Assembly (NCBI GenBank): GCA_028532815.1
Contig: JAQQAS010000037.1
Location: 124,001 to 188,000 of the forward strand
Source of the DNA: Pleomorphochaeta sp.
GTDB taxonomy: Bacteria; Spirochaetota; Spirochaetia; Sphaerochaetales; Sphaerochaetaceae
Length of the DNA: 64,000 nt
Reading direction: 5' to 3'
Shown here in pieces: positions 8,702 to 17,185 of the stretch. The notes under the pieces are model-generated. The model searched no databases, had not been told where the DNA came from, and was given only the letters and a program-made list of their open reading frames with translations. A program made the position numbers and the translations under genes. The stretch's first letter is position 1. Each line of letters opens with the position of its first letter.

Positions 8702-9485
8702 TATTTTAATTGCAGATGATGAAGAATTAGAAAGAGAAGTTTTAAGCTTATTTATTAAAAAGTCAAATTTACCAATTAATAATATTATAATAGCAGAGGA
8801 TGGAAATGACGCATTTGTAAAATTGGTATGTGATAAACCAGACATAGCAATTTTAGATATTAATATGCCTGAGCTATCTGGGTTGGATGTTTTAGAGAAA
8901 ATAAGAAAAGAAAAATTGGATACAAAAGTCTTGATATCTACAGCATTTGATGAATTTGATTATGCTGTCAAAGCTCTGAAATTAGGTGCTACAGATTTTT
9001 TAGTTAAACCCGTTTTAAAGAAAAATTTTTTAAATGCTATTGAGAATACTATTTCAAAGCTTGATTTAGAAAATAAAAATAAAACTAAAATGGAACAACT
9101 GGATAATGTAATTGAATATTTTAAAAATAATTCTATGTCAAATCTTACCCATTCAAACGATACTATTCCTGAAGCAGTTGTTTTAATTAAAAATTTTATT
9201 GAAGAAAATTATTCAAATTATATAAGTCTTGATGATATTGTTAGTGGTTGTGGATATTCTAAATACCATATTTCAAGATTGTTTAAAAACTATATGAACT
9301 GTACAATAATGGAATACCTTTTAAAGCAAAGACTTACAAAGGCTAAAGATTTATTAGTAAAAACATCCTATTCAATAAAAGAAATTGCATTAGCAACAGG
9401 ATTTAGTGATCCAAATTATTTTAGTCTAATTTTTAAAAGAGAAGAAGGTATAAGTCCTATTCAATATAGAGCTGCAAAAAAATGA
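8694..9485 (+). CDS. YesN-like response regulator with AraC output domain
   Basis: A 263-aa protein with a receiver domain (about 1-120; D8, D9, phosphoacceptor D55 in LDINMPE, and Lys in LVKPV). A C-terminal AraC double helix-turn-helix (about 160-263) ends in the signature SDPNYFSLIFKREEG. ATG 8694 is chosen over TTG 8685; GGAG at 8680-8683 supports either. It is the partner of the preceding kinase (overlapping stop/start). It sits 109 bp upstream of dctP and is the likely activator of that operon. Confidence 0.94.
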   Translation: MYSILIADDEELEREVLSLFIKKSNLPINNIIIAEDGNDAFVKLVCDKPDIAILDINMPELSGLDVLEKIRKEKLDTKVLISTAFDEFDYAVKALKLGATDFLVKPVLKKNFLNAIENTISKLDLENKNKTKMEQLDNVIEYFKNNSMSNLTHSNDTIPEAVVLIKNFIEENYSNYISLDDIVSGCGYSKYHISRLFKNYMNCTIMEYLLKQRLTKAKDLLVKTSYSIKEIALATGFSDPNYFSLIFKREEGISPIQYRAAKK

Positions 9486-9497
9486 TTCTATAGGATT

Positions 9498-9538
9498 TTG
9501 CTAAATTAGCAAGAATTTATAGATGCTAAGCAAAATGC
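9498..9538. promoter_or_regulatory. Dyad-rich region upstream of the first dctP gene
   Basis: A perfect palindrome TTGCTAAATTAGCAA lies at 9498-9512, followed by the related half-site string ATGCTAAGCAAAATGCTA at about 9523-9540. Repeats of TGCTAA/TTAGCA in both orientations fit binding of a dimeric regulator, perhaps the AraC-type regulator encoded just upstream. I could not settle a promoter here. Confidence 0.4.
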
Positions 9539-9594
9539 TATAGTGCGGGATTTAAAATCTCATTTTACTATTCAACTATATTAAGGAGGAACTT

Positions 9595-10620
9595 ATGTTC
9601 AAAAAGATTTTATTAATTACTATAGCATTGATTGCTACATCTTCAATGTTATTTGCTCAAGGAAATAGTGAGGAAACAAGTGAAAGTGGTGGCCCAGAAA
9701 AGGTATATACTATGCAAATTGCACACGCTCAACCAACAACAAACCCTCGTCATATTTCATTAGAGTATTTCAAAAAAATAGTTGAAGAGAGAACTGATGG
9801 TGCTATTAAAGTTGAATTATATCCAGCTGGACAATTAGGTACTGAAAAAGAAATGTTAGAACAAGTATGCTCTGGTGTTATTCAAGGTATGAGAGGTGGA
9901 CAAATGGATTTTGTTCCAAAACTATTAGTATTTACATTACCTTTCTTATGCGAAAATAGCGAACAAGTTACCCGTTTAATGAATAGTGATTTAGCAACCG
10001 AAATTTGTGCATCAAGCAAAAAAGATGGAGCTCTAATCTTAGGTTTAGGAGATGCTGGTGGATTTAGACAATATTCAAATAGTGTAAGACCAATTCATAC
10101 TCCAGCTGATTTAAAAGGCTTAAAGATGAGATCTAATGGTATGGATACTATTGATAAAACTTTCCAAGCTCTAGGTGCTTCAGTTGTTTCAGTACCTTAT
10201 TCAGATTTATACATGGCTTTAAAAACTGGTGTAGCTGATGGTCAAGAAAATCCTTGGGTTAACGTTGAAGGTATGAAATTCTATGAAGTTCAAAAATATT
10301 TTACAGTATTAAATTATCAATTCCATCCAGATCCATTCTATGTAAATTTAGATTGGTATGAATCATTACCTGCTGAATATCAAGAAATTCTATCTCAAGC
10401 AACTAAAGAAATGATGGAAGTTAATAACCAAGCAATTGTTGATAATCAAGAAAAGGCTAGAAGTGTTGTTGAAGCTAATTGTGAAATTTACACACCTACA
10501 AAAGAAGAATTACAACAATTTAAAGATGCAACTGAAGTAGTTTACCAACAATATATTGATGAAGGTCTCTTAACTCAATCTGAATTAGATCAAATGAGAG
10601 CAATTGTAAAAGGTAACTAA
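9595..10620 (+). CDS. dctP: TRAP transporter substrate-binding protein (DctP family)
   Basis: A 341-aa periplasmic binding protein with a signal peptide ending in LFAQG, and an acidic linker typical of spirochaete secreted proteins. The DctP family core is clear: YPAGQLGTEKEMLEQVCSG, then LKGLKMRSNG with the conserved Arg that binds the substrate carboxylate, and GVADGQENPW. RBS AGGAGG precedes the ATG. It is the first gene of dctPQM. A sugar acid such as a uronate or aldonate is the likely substrate given the neighbouring kdu/uxu genes; that is inference. Confidence 0.95.
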   Translation: MFKKILLITIALIATSSMLFAQGNSEETSESGGPEKVYTMQIAHAQPTTNPRHISLEYFKKIVEERTDGAIKVELYPAGQLGTEKEMLEQVCSGVIQGMRGGQMDFVPKLLVFTLPFLCENSEQVTRLMNSDLATEICASSKKDGALILGLGDAGGFRQYSNSVRPIHTPADLKGLKMRSNGMDTIDKTFQALGASVVSVPYSDLYMALKTGVADGQENPWVNVEGMKFYEVQKYFTVLNYQFHPDPFYVNLDWYESLPAEYQEILSQATKEMMEVNNQAIVDNQEKARSVVEANCEIYTPTKEELQQFKDATEVVYQQYIDEGLLTQSELDQMRAIVKGN

Positions 10621-10648
10621 TCCTTATCGCTTTTATTAATGCAATCAT

Positions 10649-10671
10649 ACCGGCTATTTTTTATAGCCGGT
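10649..10671 (+). terminator. Intercistronic hairpin between dctP and dctQ
   Basis: ACCGGCTAT (10649-10657) and ATAGCCGGT (10663-10671) form a perfect 9-bp stem around a T5 loop. Only a weak U-tract follows. It probably acts as an attenuator or 3'-end stabiliser that gives more binding protein than membrane subunits. Confidence 0.65.
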
Positions 10672-10695
10672 GTTATTAATAAGTGGAGGTGCATT

Positions 10696-11181
10696 ATTAA
10701 TACTTTAAAAAATGTTTCAAAAAAAGTTTATAAAATTTATGTAAACATTGGTGTTTTTGCTATAGCCTTAATAGCTAGCTGTGTTATTTTCTCAGTTATA
10801 GCAAGATATTTTTTTGGGATTTCTTTTTTGTTTCTAGAAGAATTCATCACAACTGTTTTTGCTTTTACTACTTTCTGGGGAATAGGCATTTGTATAATGG
10901 AAGATGAACATGTTGCTATATTATCTATATATCAAAAATTCACTCCTAAATTCAAAATATTTGCAACTATATTTAATTATGTAGTAATGATTGTTGTTGA
11001 TTATGCAATGATTAAATATGGCTTTATGTATGTGAATAAATTTGGAAATCAATTGTCAATGGGAATGGAAATACCAATGAAATATATGTACGGGATTATT
11101 CCAATTTCTTGTGTTATTGCATTAATAACTATAGTTATTAAATTTGTGGAATATATTGTTAGTTTGAGAGAAAAGGAGTAA
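10696..11181 (+). CDS. dctQ: TRAP transporter small membrane subunit (DctQ family), probable ATT start
   Basis: DctQ links the binding protein to the large permease subunit. The protein has four membrane segments and the motif FLEEFITTVFAFTTFWG. The only in-frame ATG upstream (10639) lies before the stable hairpin at 10649-10671 and has no Shine-Dalgarno. A strong GGAGGTG at 10685-10691 points to ATT at 10696, giving (M)NTLKNVSKKVYKIYVN, which aligns end to end with the other DctQ here (MNKFKTGLDKIFNIVLY). From ATT the protein is 161 aa (168 aa for the other). If non-AUG initiation is wrong, the CDS would begin at 10639. It sits 3 bp from dctM. Confidence 0.85.
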   Translation: MNTLKNVSKKVYKIYVNIGVFAIALIASCVIFSVIARYFFGISFLFLEEFITTVFAFTTFWGIGICIMEDEHVAILSIYQKFTPKFKIFATIFNYVVMIVVDYAMIKYGFMYVNKFGNQLSMGMEIPMKYMYGIIPISCVIALITIVIKFVEYIVSLREKE

Positions 11182-11184
11182 GAA

Positions 11185-12468
11185 ATGGCGATTATATTTT
11201 TACTAGTTTTTTTAATTGTTTTCGCACTAATGGGAACTCCTTTAGCATTTGCAATAGGTGCTTCAAGTATGAGTTTCATACAGTCATTTAACCCTAATTT
11301 TATGCAAATGATGCCTCAAAGAGTATGGGGTGGCGTTTTTTCTTTTGTTATGGTTGCAATGCCTTTATTTATGCTAGCTGGTGAATTGATGAATACTGGA
11401 GGAATTACTAAAAGAATAGTTGATTTTTCAATGTATTTAGTAAGACCTTTTCATGGAGGTTTAGCAGAAGTAAATATTATTGCTTCAATGATTTTTGGTG
11501 GAATTTCAGGATCTTCTGTTGCAGATACATCAGCACTTGGCTCTATTCTCATTCCTGCGATGGAAAATGAAGGATATTCTAAAAAGTTTTCAGCCGGTGT
11601 TACTGTTGCATCATCAACTATGGGTATGATAATACCGCCTTCTGTTCCAATGATTGTATATGCTATGGCATCTGGTGCTTCAATTGGAAAATTATTTATA
11701 GCAGGATTAGTTCCTGGAGTTATGATTGGTTTATCTCAGTTGATAAATGTTAATATAATTTCAATTAAACATAATTATCATCCAGATAGAAAACCTTTTG
11801 ATAAAAAAGATTTTATTCATACCATGGTTTATGGTCTTCCAGCTATTTTAATGCCTATTGTTATAGTTGTCTTTGTTTCTTTTGGAATTTGTACTGCCAG
11901 TGAATCAGCTGGAATTGCAGTATTATATTCTCTAATTATTGGTTTCTTTTTTTACAAGGAATTAACAGTAAAAGATGTTATAAATGGCCTTAGAAAAACA
12001 TTGATATCTTCAGCAGCTATTATGTTAATTATTGGTTTTACAACTATATTTACTTGGTTGCTTACTATGGCTAATATTCCAGCACAAATAGCTAGTTTCT
12101 TTTTATCAATGGATCTTCCAACTTGGGGATATGCTTTAATCTTTGACCTTTTAATTTTGTTGATTGGAGCTTTTATTGATGTAACTCCAGCAATATTATT
12201 ATTAACTCCTATTTTACTACCTGTCATGGAATCTGTTGGAATTTCAGCACTTCAATTTGGTGCTATGTTAATAACAGGGTTAGCTATTGGATTAGTTACA
12301 CCACCGGTTGGAATGTGTTTAAATGCCTGTACAAAAATTAATAAAATGCAAATTGCAGATATTTTTAAGGGAGCTCTACCTTTAGTTGTTTGTAATGTTA
12401 TAGTTCTTTTGTTAATTAGTTTGTTCCCAGCATTAACAACATATCTACCATCTCTAATGTCTTACTAA
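11185..12468 (+). CDS. dctM: TRAP transporter large permease subunit (DctM family)
   Basis: A 427-aa, very hydrophobic protein with about 12 segments. DctM signatures are FGGISGSSVADTSALGSILIPAM, MIIPPSVPMIVYA and LVTPPVGMCLNA. It forms the Na+-driven transport channel with DctQ. AGGAGT precedes ATG 11185, and the gene starts right after dctQ. It converges on the second two-component system with a 12-bp stem-loop between them. Confidence 0.96.
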   Translation: MAIIFLLVFLIVFALMGTPLAFAIGASSMSFIQSFNPNFMQMMPQRVWGGVFSFVMVAMPLFMLAGELMNTGGITKRIVDFSMYLVRPFHGGLAEVNIIASMIFGGISGSSVADTSALGSILIPAMENEGYSKKFSAGVTVASSTMGMIIPPSVPMIVYAMASGASIGKLFIAGLVPGVMIGLSQLINVNIISIKHNYHPDRKPFDKKDFIHTMVYGLPAILMPIVIVVFVSFGICTASESAGIAVLYSLIIGFFFYKELTVKDVINGLRKTLISSAAIMLIIGFTTIFTWLLTMANIPAQIASFFLSMDLPTWGYALIFDLLILLIGAFIDVTPAILLLTPILLPVMESVGISALQFGAMLITGLAIGLVTPPVGMCLNACTKINKMQIADIFKGALPLVVCNVIVLLLISLFPALTTYLPSLMSY

Positions 12469-12483
12469 TTAAATACAAAGTCT

Positions 12484-12515
12484 CATATGAACAATATTAA
12501 TTTATTGTTCATATG
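12484..12515. terminator. Stem-loop between convergent dctM and response regulator genes
   Basis: CATATGAACAAT (12484-12495) and ATTGTTCATATG (12504-12515) form a perfect 12-bp stem with an 8-nt loop. The right arm overlaps the last codons of the minus-strand response regulator. On the plus strand a short TAGTTTT follows, so termination of dctPQM is likely but not strong. Confidence 0.55.
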
Positions 12516-13953
12516 TAGTTTTAAAAACAGAAGGGTTTATCTTATATTTTTGACTAAACACTTTTGAGAAATAGGCTGAATCAATATACCCAACTTTAGT
12601 AGCACATTCTTTAACAGGAACTCCTTTTTTCAATAATTCTTTAGCTTTTTCCATCCTAATATTTGTTAAACAATCACAGAAGCTAATTTTATTATAATCT
12701 TTAAATAATTTTGAAAAATATTTAGTATTCATATTTAAGAGTGAGGAATAGTAATCCATTGTTAATTGTTTACTATGATTAAGTTCTATTTCCTTTTTAA
12801 TTTGTTTAAATATTCTAGAATATTTGTCTTTTTTATCACTTTTTATAGCTTTAATTGCATTGTCTATTAAATTATAAAAAAATATTTCTATTTCAACCAT
12901 TGTTTTTTGAGGAAGTTGCATTTTAAAAAATGGTATATCAGTAGCAATTTCATGATTTAAGACTAATACATTATGATAGTAAGTATCTAGTCTTGTGATA
13001 GGATCAAGTACTATTAGAGAATCATATAAATTGTGTGCAATCTCTCTAGCTTTTGTTAAATTTGTATCATCTATTGCTTTTTTAATTTCTATAACATAAT
13101 TAGTATCAGATTTTGTTATTTGAATTTCATCAAGTTGATTAAACTCATGTATTTTCTCATTATTTGATTTAGCTATACTATAAGCAATTGATGCTTCCTC
13201 AATAGATTTTGATAATTGATCTAAAGATGTAAAGACACTTCCTATTGCTACAATAAACCTATTCATAGTTAAACTATTATTTAGTTTAGAAAAAAAGGCC
13301 TTTTTGTTTCTTGGAAATGCAATTATTGTAGTTCTATCTGCTGTTGGGAAATAATAAAATCTACAATTTAAGAATTCTTTTTGTCCAAAGAATTTCTTTA
13401 AATTGTTTGTTTTTACTTCACTTACAACTAAGGCCACTCCTTCATAAAAAGAATTTTCATTAATGTTGAAATATTTTCTTAATATATCTGTTTGAACTAA
13501 ATTATGTTTCATTGAAGCAAAGAAAGATCTAGAAAACTGATTTATAACCGTTTTAAGCTCTTCATTTTTATCAGAGGTCTCTTTTTCCTTTTGTTCAATG
13601 AAAGAATCTAGAACTTTATATAGTTCTGTTTTATTTAATGGTTTAACAAGATATTCAATTGCACCAATAGATATCGCAGATTTTGCAAAATCAAAAGAAC
13701 TCCAAGCAGTTAAATAGACAATAGGAATTTTATTGTTTATTTCTCTAATTTTAGTTCCAGCTTCTATTCCATCTATTAAAGGCATTTTTATATCTAGAAT
13801 AACAAAATCGACTGTATTTTCTTTAAATAAAGAAATAGCTTCTTTCCCATTTTTAGCTTTTATTACGTTAAATGGTAAATTCTTTTTTCTTATTAAAAAT
13901 GCAATAGCATCTCTTTCTAGTTGTTCATCATCAGCAACTAATAAATTAAACAT
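12502..13953 (-). CDS. YesN-like response regulator with AraC output domain
   Basis: A 483-aa regulator, longer than the 263-aa relative at 8694. It has a receiver domain at the N-terminus (D8, D9, phosphoacceptor D54 in LDIKMPL, Lys in LVKPL). A long middle region of about 240 aa resembles the degenerate linker seen in YesN proteins, and a C-terminal AraC domain ends in GYIDSAYFSKVFSQKYKINP. Its start overlaps the stop of the kinase gene by 8 bp. The pair is divergent from the second dctPQM operon, which it most likely controls. Confidence 0.94.
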   Translation of the reverse strand: MFNLLVADDEQLERDAIAFLIRKKNLPFNVIKAKNGKEAISLFKENTVDFVILDIKMPLIDGIEAGTKIREINNKIPIVYLTAWSSFDFAKSAISIGAIEYLVKPLNKTELYKVLDSFIEQKEKETSDKNEELKTVINQFSRSFFASMKHNLVQTDILRKYFNINENSFYEGVALVVSEVKTNNLKKFFGQKEFLNCRFYYFPTADRTTIIAFPRNKKAFFSKLNNSLTMNRFIVAIGSVFTSLDQLSKSIEEASIAYSIAKSNNEKIHEFNQLDEIQITKSDTNYVIEIKKAIDDTNLTKAREIAHNLYDSLIVLDPITRLDTYYHNVLVLNHEIATDIPFFKMQLPQKTMVEIEIFFYNLIDNAIKAIKSDKKDKYSRIFKQIKKEIELNHSKQLTMDYYSSLLNMNTKYFSKLFKDYNKISFCDCLTNIRMEKAKELLKKGVPVKECATKVGYIDSAYFSKVFSQKYKINPSVFKTTYEQ

Positions 13954-15457
13954 TTTCTACCTCGTCTGGAATTCTTATCGTTACTAAAGTTCCACCTTTT
14001 ATTTTATCAACTCTTTTAAACTCTATTGTTGCTTTGTTATTAAAATAAATATTTAATCTTTCTACAATATTTGAAATTGCAATATTATGCCCTTTACTAG
14101 ATGATACAATTTTATTTATATCAAAATCTTCCTTAATACCAATGCCTGTATCTTTAATATTAATTATAATGTTGCCTTGATGTTTAAAGGCTTCAATAAG
14201 TATTTCTCCACCTTCTTCCTTTGGTTCTATGCCATGGGTGATAGAGTTTTCAACTAGAGGTTGTAGAATTAATGGAGGGATGAGTGTGTTTTTGCAAAGT
14301 TCCCCACATTTTATTGAATAGTTAATCCTATCTTTAAATCTTGCCTTTTGAATTTTAAGATAGTCTTCAATAAAGATTAGTTCATCATTTATTGTAATTT
14401 CATCTTGATGTTCTAAAGAATATCTAAAAATGGCAGCTAAACTTTCAATTAACTTATCTGTTTGTTCGGCGTTTTCAAATAAGGCAGTTAATTGAATTAC
14501 GTTTAGAGTGTTAAAGAGAAAGTGTGGATTGATTTGAGACTGTAAAGAACGGAATTTAGCTCTTTCTAATTCCTTTTGAATTTTAAGCTGTTCAATTTCT
14601 TTGGTGTGGATTTCTTTTTCTAAAATATTATTTTCATGAATCAGATCAAGTCTGTCTCTTAAAGATATTTTCATATTTTTTATAGACTCTTCTAAGAAAA
14701 CTAATTCCTTAGGACCATCAACAATTTCATGATCCTCATCTAAATTTCCTTCTGCAATCTCTGTGGCTGTCCTAACCATAGCATCAATTGGATTTAGCAT
14801 TTTTTTTGTTGTTCTTGAAGTTGAGATTATATAACTTATTAAGAGTAAAACAAAAATTAAAATAGAAAAGAGTCGTAGATTATGTAGTTGTTGTTCTCTT
14901 TCTTCCATAATATTAACATTGTCTTTGACCATTGCTAATAAGTATTGGTTTGTTAAATATTTATATAAATAGTCATATGTATTACTAATTCTATAATACA
15001 CTTTATAAAAATCTTCGTTCGTTGGAGATTTATTGTTTTGTAATTCAATTAATAATTCATTTATCGTATTTTTACCATTAATAATACCATTGTTCAAAAA
15101 ATAACGATTTGGAGAATCCTGATATAGAATCTTTAAACTTTCTATTTCACCTTCAATATTTATTAATATAGATTCTTGTTGAAGTAATAGTTCTTTTTGT
15201 CTGCTAGGAACTTTAGAGAGTCTATAATCTTCTAATAAATTACTACATTGTTCAATTTCTGTAATAATATTATGTACAATAAGATTTTCTTTTGAACTCT
15301 GTTGTTCTTCATTTAAGATATTATATATATAGTTAAAAAGAGATATAGCAATTATAAAGATGATAACGACTGTAAATAGATTATGTTGGAAAAGTAATCT
15401 GTGGATATTCTGTTTGTTGTTGTCTTTATAGATTTGTTTAATTTTTTTTTTGGCCAT
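13946..15457 (-). CDS. YesM-like sensor histidine kinase
   Basis: A 503-aa kinase: membrane segment at about 27-46, an extracytoplasmic sensor of about 145 aa, a second segment at about 195-213, HAMP (about 215-270), a coiled coil, and His_kinase with phosphoacceptor His312 in QINPHFLFNTLN. The ATPase core shows VENSITHGIEPKEEGG and DTGIGIKED. It is a paralogue of the kinase at 7205 but has no DctP-like lipoprotein partner. It is transcribed away from the dctP gene at 15617. Confidence 0.94.
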   Translation of the reverse strand: MAKKKIKQIYKDNNKQNIHRLLFQHNLFTVVIIFIIAISLFNYIYNILNEEQQSSKENLIVHNIITEIEQCSNLLEDYRLSKVPSRQKELLLQQESILINIEGEIESLKILYQDSPNRYFLNNGIINGKNTINELLIELQNNKSPTNEDFYKVYYRISNTYDYLYKYLTNQYLLAMVKDNVNIMEEREQQLHNLRLFSILIFVLLLISYIISTSRTTKKMLNPIDAMVRTATEIAEGNLDEDHEIVDGPKELVFLEESIKNMKISLRDRLDLIHENNILEKEIHTKEIEQLKIQKELERAKFRSLQSQINPHFLFNTLNVIQLTALFENAEQTDKLIESLAAIFRYSLEHQDEITINDELIFIEDYLKIQKARFKDRINYSIKCGELCKNTLIPPLILQPLVENSITHGIEPKEEGGEILIEAFKHQGNIIINIKDTGIGIKEDFDINKIVSSSKGHNIAISNIVERLNIYFNNKATIEFKRVDKIKGGTLVTIRIPDEVENV

Positions 15458-15571
15458 AGTTAATTATACCATGAAAGATGATAAATAGAATGGTGTAAAA
15501 TTTGTAAAAAAGGAAAAATAAATGTTGTTTTTTCCTTTTTTTCTTACTGTTCAATTTATTAATTACCTACT

Positions 15572-15577
15572 TATAAT
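15572..15577 (+). promoter_or_regulatory. Candidate -10 element for the second dctPQM operon
   Basis: A perfect TATAAT lies 40 bp before ATG 15617, with AAAGGAG just ahead of the start region. No convincing -35 box is visible, as would be expected for an activator-dependent promoter under the divergently encoded AraC-type regulator. Confidence 0.45.
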
Positions 15578-15616
15578 TATGTAGAATAAAAAAAATTAAA
15601 GGAGAAAAAATAATTT

Positions 15617-16612
15617 ATGAAAAAATTATTAACAGTATTATTATTAGTTAGTGTTGCTCTAACTCCTATGTTTGCACAAGGTGAACAAGAAGCAAAAGAA
15701 GATGAAACAATCGTATTAAGACTTGCAGATAACCAACCAATTGGTTACCCAACTGTTATTGGTGATGAAAAGTTTGCAGAGCTGGTTGAAGAATATTCTA
15801 ACGGCAGAATTAAAGTTGAAGTATATCCTCAAGCAACTTTAGGTGATGAAAAATCATGTATCGAACAAGTTCAATTTGGTGGTATTGATTTTACTCGTGT
15901 ATCAATTAGCCCATTAGCTTCATTTAACCCTTTATTAAACGCTTTACAAATGCCTTATCTATACAGAAATCCAGATCATATGTGGAAAGTTTTGAATGGA
16001 GAAATTGGAGATTATTTCTTAGAATCAATGGAAGATAGTGGATTTGTTGGGTTAACTTATTTTGACTCAGGTGCAAGAAGTTTCTACAATACTAAGAAAC
16101 CTATTTATACTGTAGCAGACTTAGCAGGTATGAAGATTAGAGTTCAAGAATCAGATTTGATGATGGGGTTAGTAGAAGCTTTAGGCGCTGCTCCAACTCC
16201 AATGAGTTATGGTGATGTTTATAGTGCTCTTCAAACAGGTGTTATTGATGGTGCTGAAAATAACTGGCCATCCTACGATTCTTCAAACCACTATGAAGTT
16301 GCTAAATATTATTCAATTGACCAACACACTCGTGTTCCAGAAATGATAATTGCATCAAAGACTACTATGGATAAATTAAGCCAAGAAGATCAAGAAATAA
16401 TCAAAAAAGCAGCAAGAGATTGTCAAGCAACTCAAATTCAAGCTTGGAGTGATTATGCTAAGAAGAGTGAAGAAAAAGTAAGAGCTGCTGGATGTCAAAT
16501 TAATGAAATTACAGATCAAGCAGAATTTGCCGCAGCAATGGAACCTTTATATGAAAAAATGTTAAGTGATGAAGGTAAAGCCTGGGTTGAAAAAATAAAA
16601 GCTGTTAAGTAA
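15617..16612 (+). CDS. dctP: TRAP transporter substrate-binding protein (DctP family)
   Basis: A 331-aa periplasmic protein with a signal peptide ending in PMFAQGEQE. DctP motifs are YPQATLGDEKSCIEQVQFGGIDF, LAGMKIRVQES with the conserved substrate-binding Arg, and GVIDGAENNWPS. It is paralogous to the DctP at 9595 and more distant from the lipoprotein at 6325. It is the first gene of the second dctPQM operon and divergent from its likely two-component regulator. Confidence 0.96.
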   Translation: MKKLLTVLLLVSVALTPMFAQGEQEAKEDETIVLRLADNQPIGYPTVIGDEKFAELVEEYSNGRIKVEVYPQATLGDEKSCIEQVQFGGIDFTRVSISPLASFNPLLNALQMPYLYRNPDHMWKVLNGEIGDYFLESMEDSGFVGLTYFDSGARSFYNTKKPIYTVADLAGMKIRVQESDLMMGLVEALGAAPTPMSYGDVYSALQTGVIDGAENNWPSYDSSNHYEVAKYYSIDQHTRVPEMIIASKTTMDKLSQEDQEIIKKAARDCQATQIQAWSDYAKKSEEKVRAAGCQINEITDQAEFAAAMEPLYEKMLSDEGKAWVEKIKAVK

Positions 16613-16635
16613 TCAAACAGTAGATATTATTATTA

Positions 16636-16663
16636 GGGGTTCAACTGATATGAACCCCTTTTT
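16636..16663 (+). terminator. Terminator-like hairpin between dctP and dctQ
   Basis: GGGGTTCA (16636-16643) pairs with TGAACCCC (16651-16658) around a 7-nt loop, followed by T5 (16659-16663). It lies inside the operon, 16 bp before the dctQ ATG, so partial termination is likely to raise binding-protein levels over membrane subunits. Confidence 0.75.
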
Positions 16664-16678
16664 AGACTAGGAGCTAAA

Positions 16679-17185
16679 ATGAATAAGTTTAAAACAGGCT
16701 TAGATAAAATTTTTAATATTGTATTATATTTTTGTATGGTTTTAGTAGTTGCAATGGTAGTAATTGTTTTCTCTAATGTTGTACTAAGGTATGGTTTTCA
16801 TAAAGGTATTAAATGGGGTGAAGAAATCCCTCTAGTTATTGTTATATGGTTTACTTTTATAGCAATGGCATTAGGGGTAAAAGAGAATTTACACATCAGT
16901 ATAACCTTATTGCCTAAAAATCTTCCATCTCACCTTGAAAAAGGACTTAGGATATTCAAATATCTTTGTGAAATTATTTTAGGATGTATTTTATTTTATT
17001 ACGGATTAGGACTTGCAAAAAATGGATTAAGAAGTTTCTTACCTGCAACACATATAACAAATGCAATCAACTATATTGTTTTGCCAATTAATGCAATTTT
17101 TATAATTTTATATGCAACTATTTATTTAGTAAATGCGATAACTGCAAAAGATTTAAGTAAAAGTGAGGTGTTGTTAGATGATTAA
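16679..17185 (+). CDS. dctQ: TRAP transporter small membrane subunit (DctQ family)
   Basis: A 168-aa protein with four membrane segments and the DctQ motif WGEEIPLVIVIWFTFIAMALG. TAGGAG precedes ATG 16679. Its end overlaps the dctM start by 8 bp, typical of coupled translation. It serves as the reference for the start proposed for the first dctQ. Confidence 0.94.
   Translation: MNKFKTGLDKIFNIVLYFCMVLVVAMVVIVFSNVVLRYGFHKGIKWGEEIPLVIVIWFTFIAMALGVKENLHISITLLPKNLPSHLEKGLRIFKYLCEIILGCILFYYGLGLAKNGLRSFLPATHITNAINYIVLPINAIFIILYATIYLVNAITAKDLSKSEVLLDD

Noticed and set aside
10639-10695. Longer dctQ reading from ATG 10639
   Set aside because: The ATG has no ribosome site, its first codons run through the hairpin at 10649-10671, and the added residues do not match DctQ N-termini.
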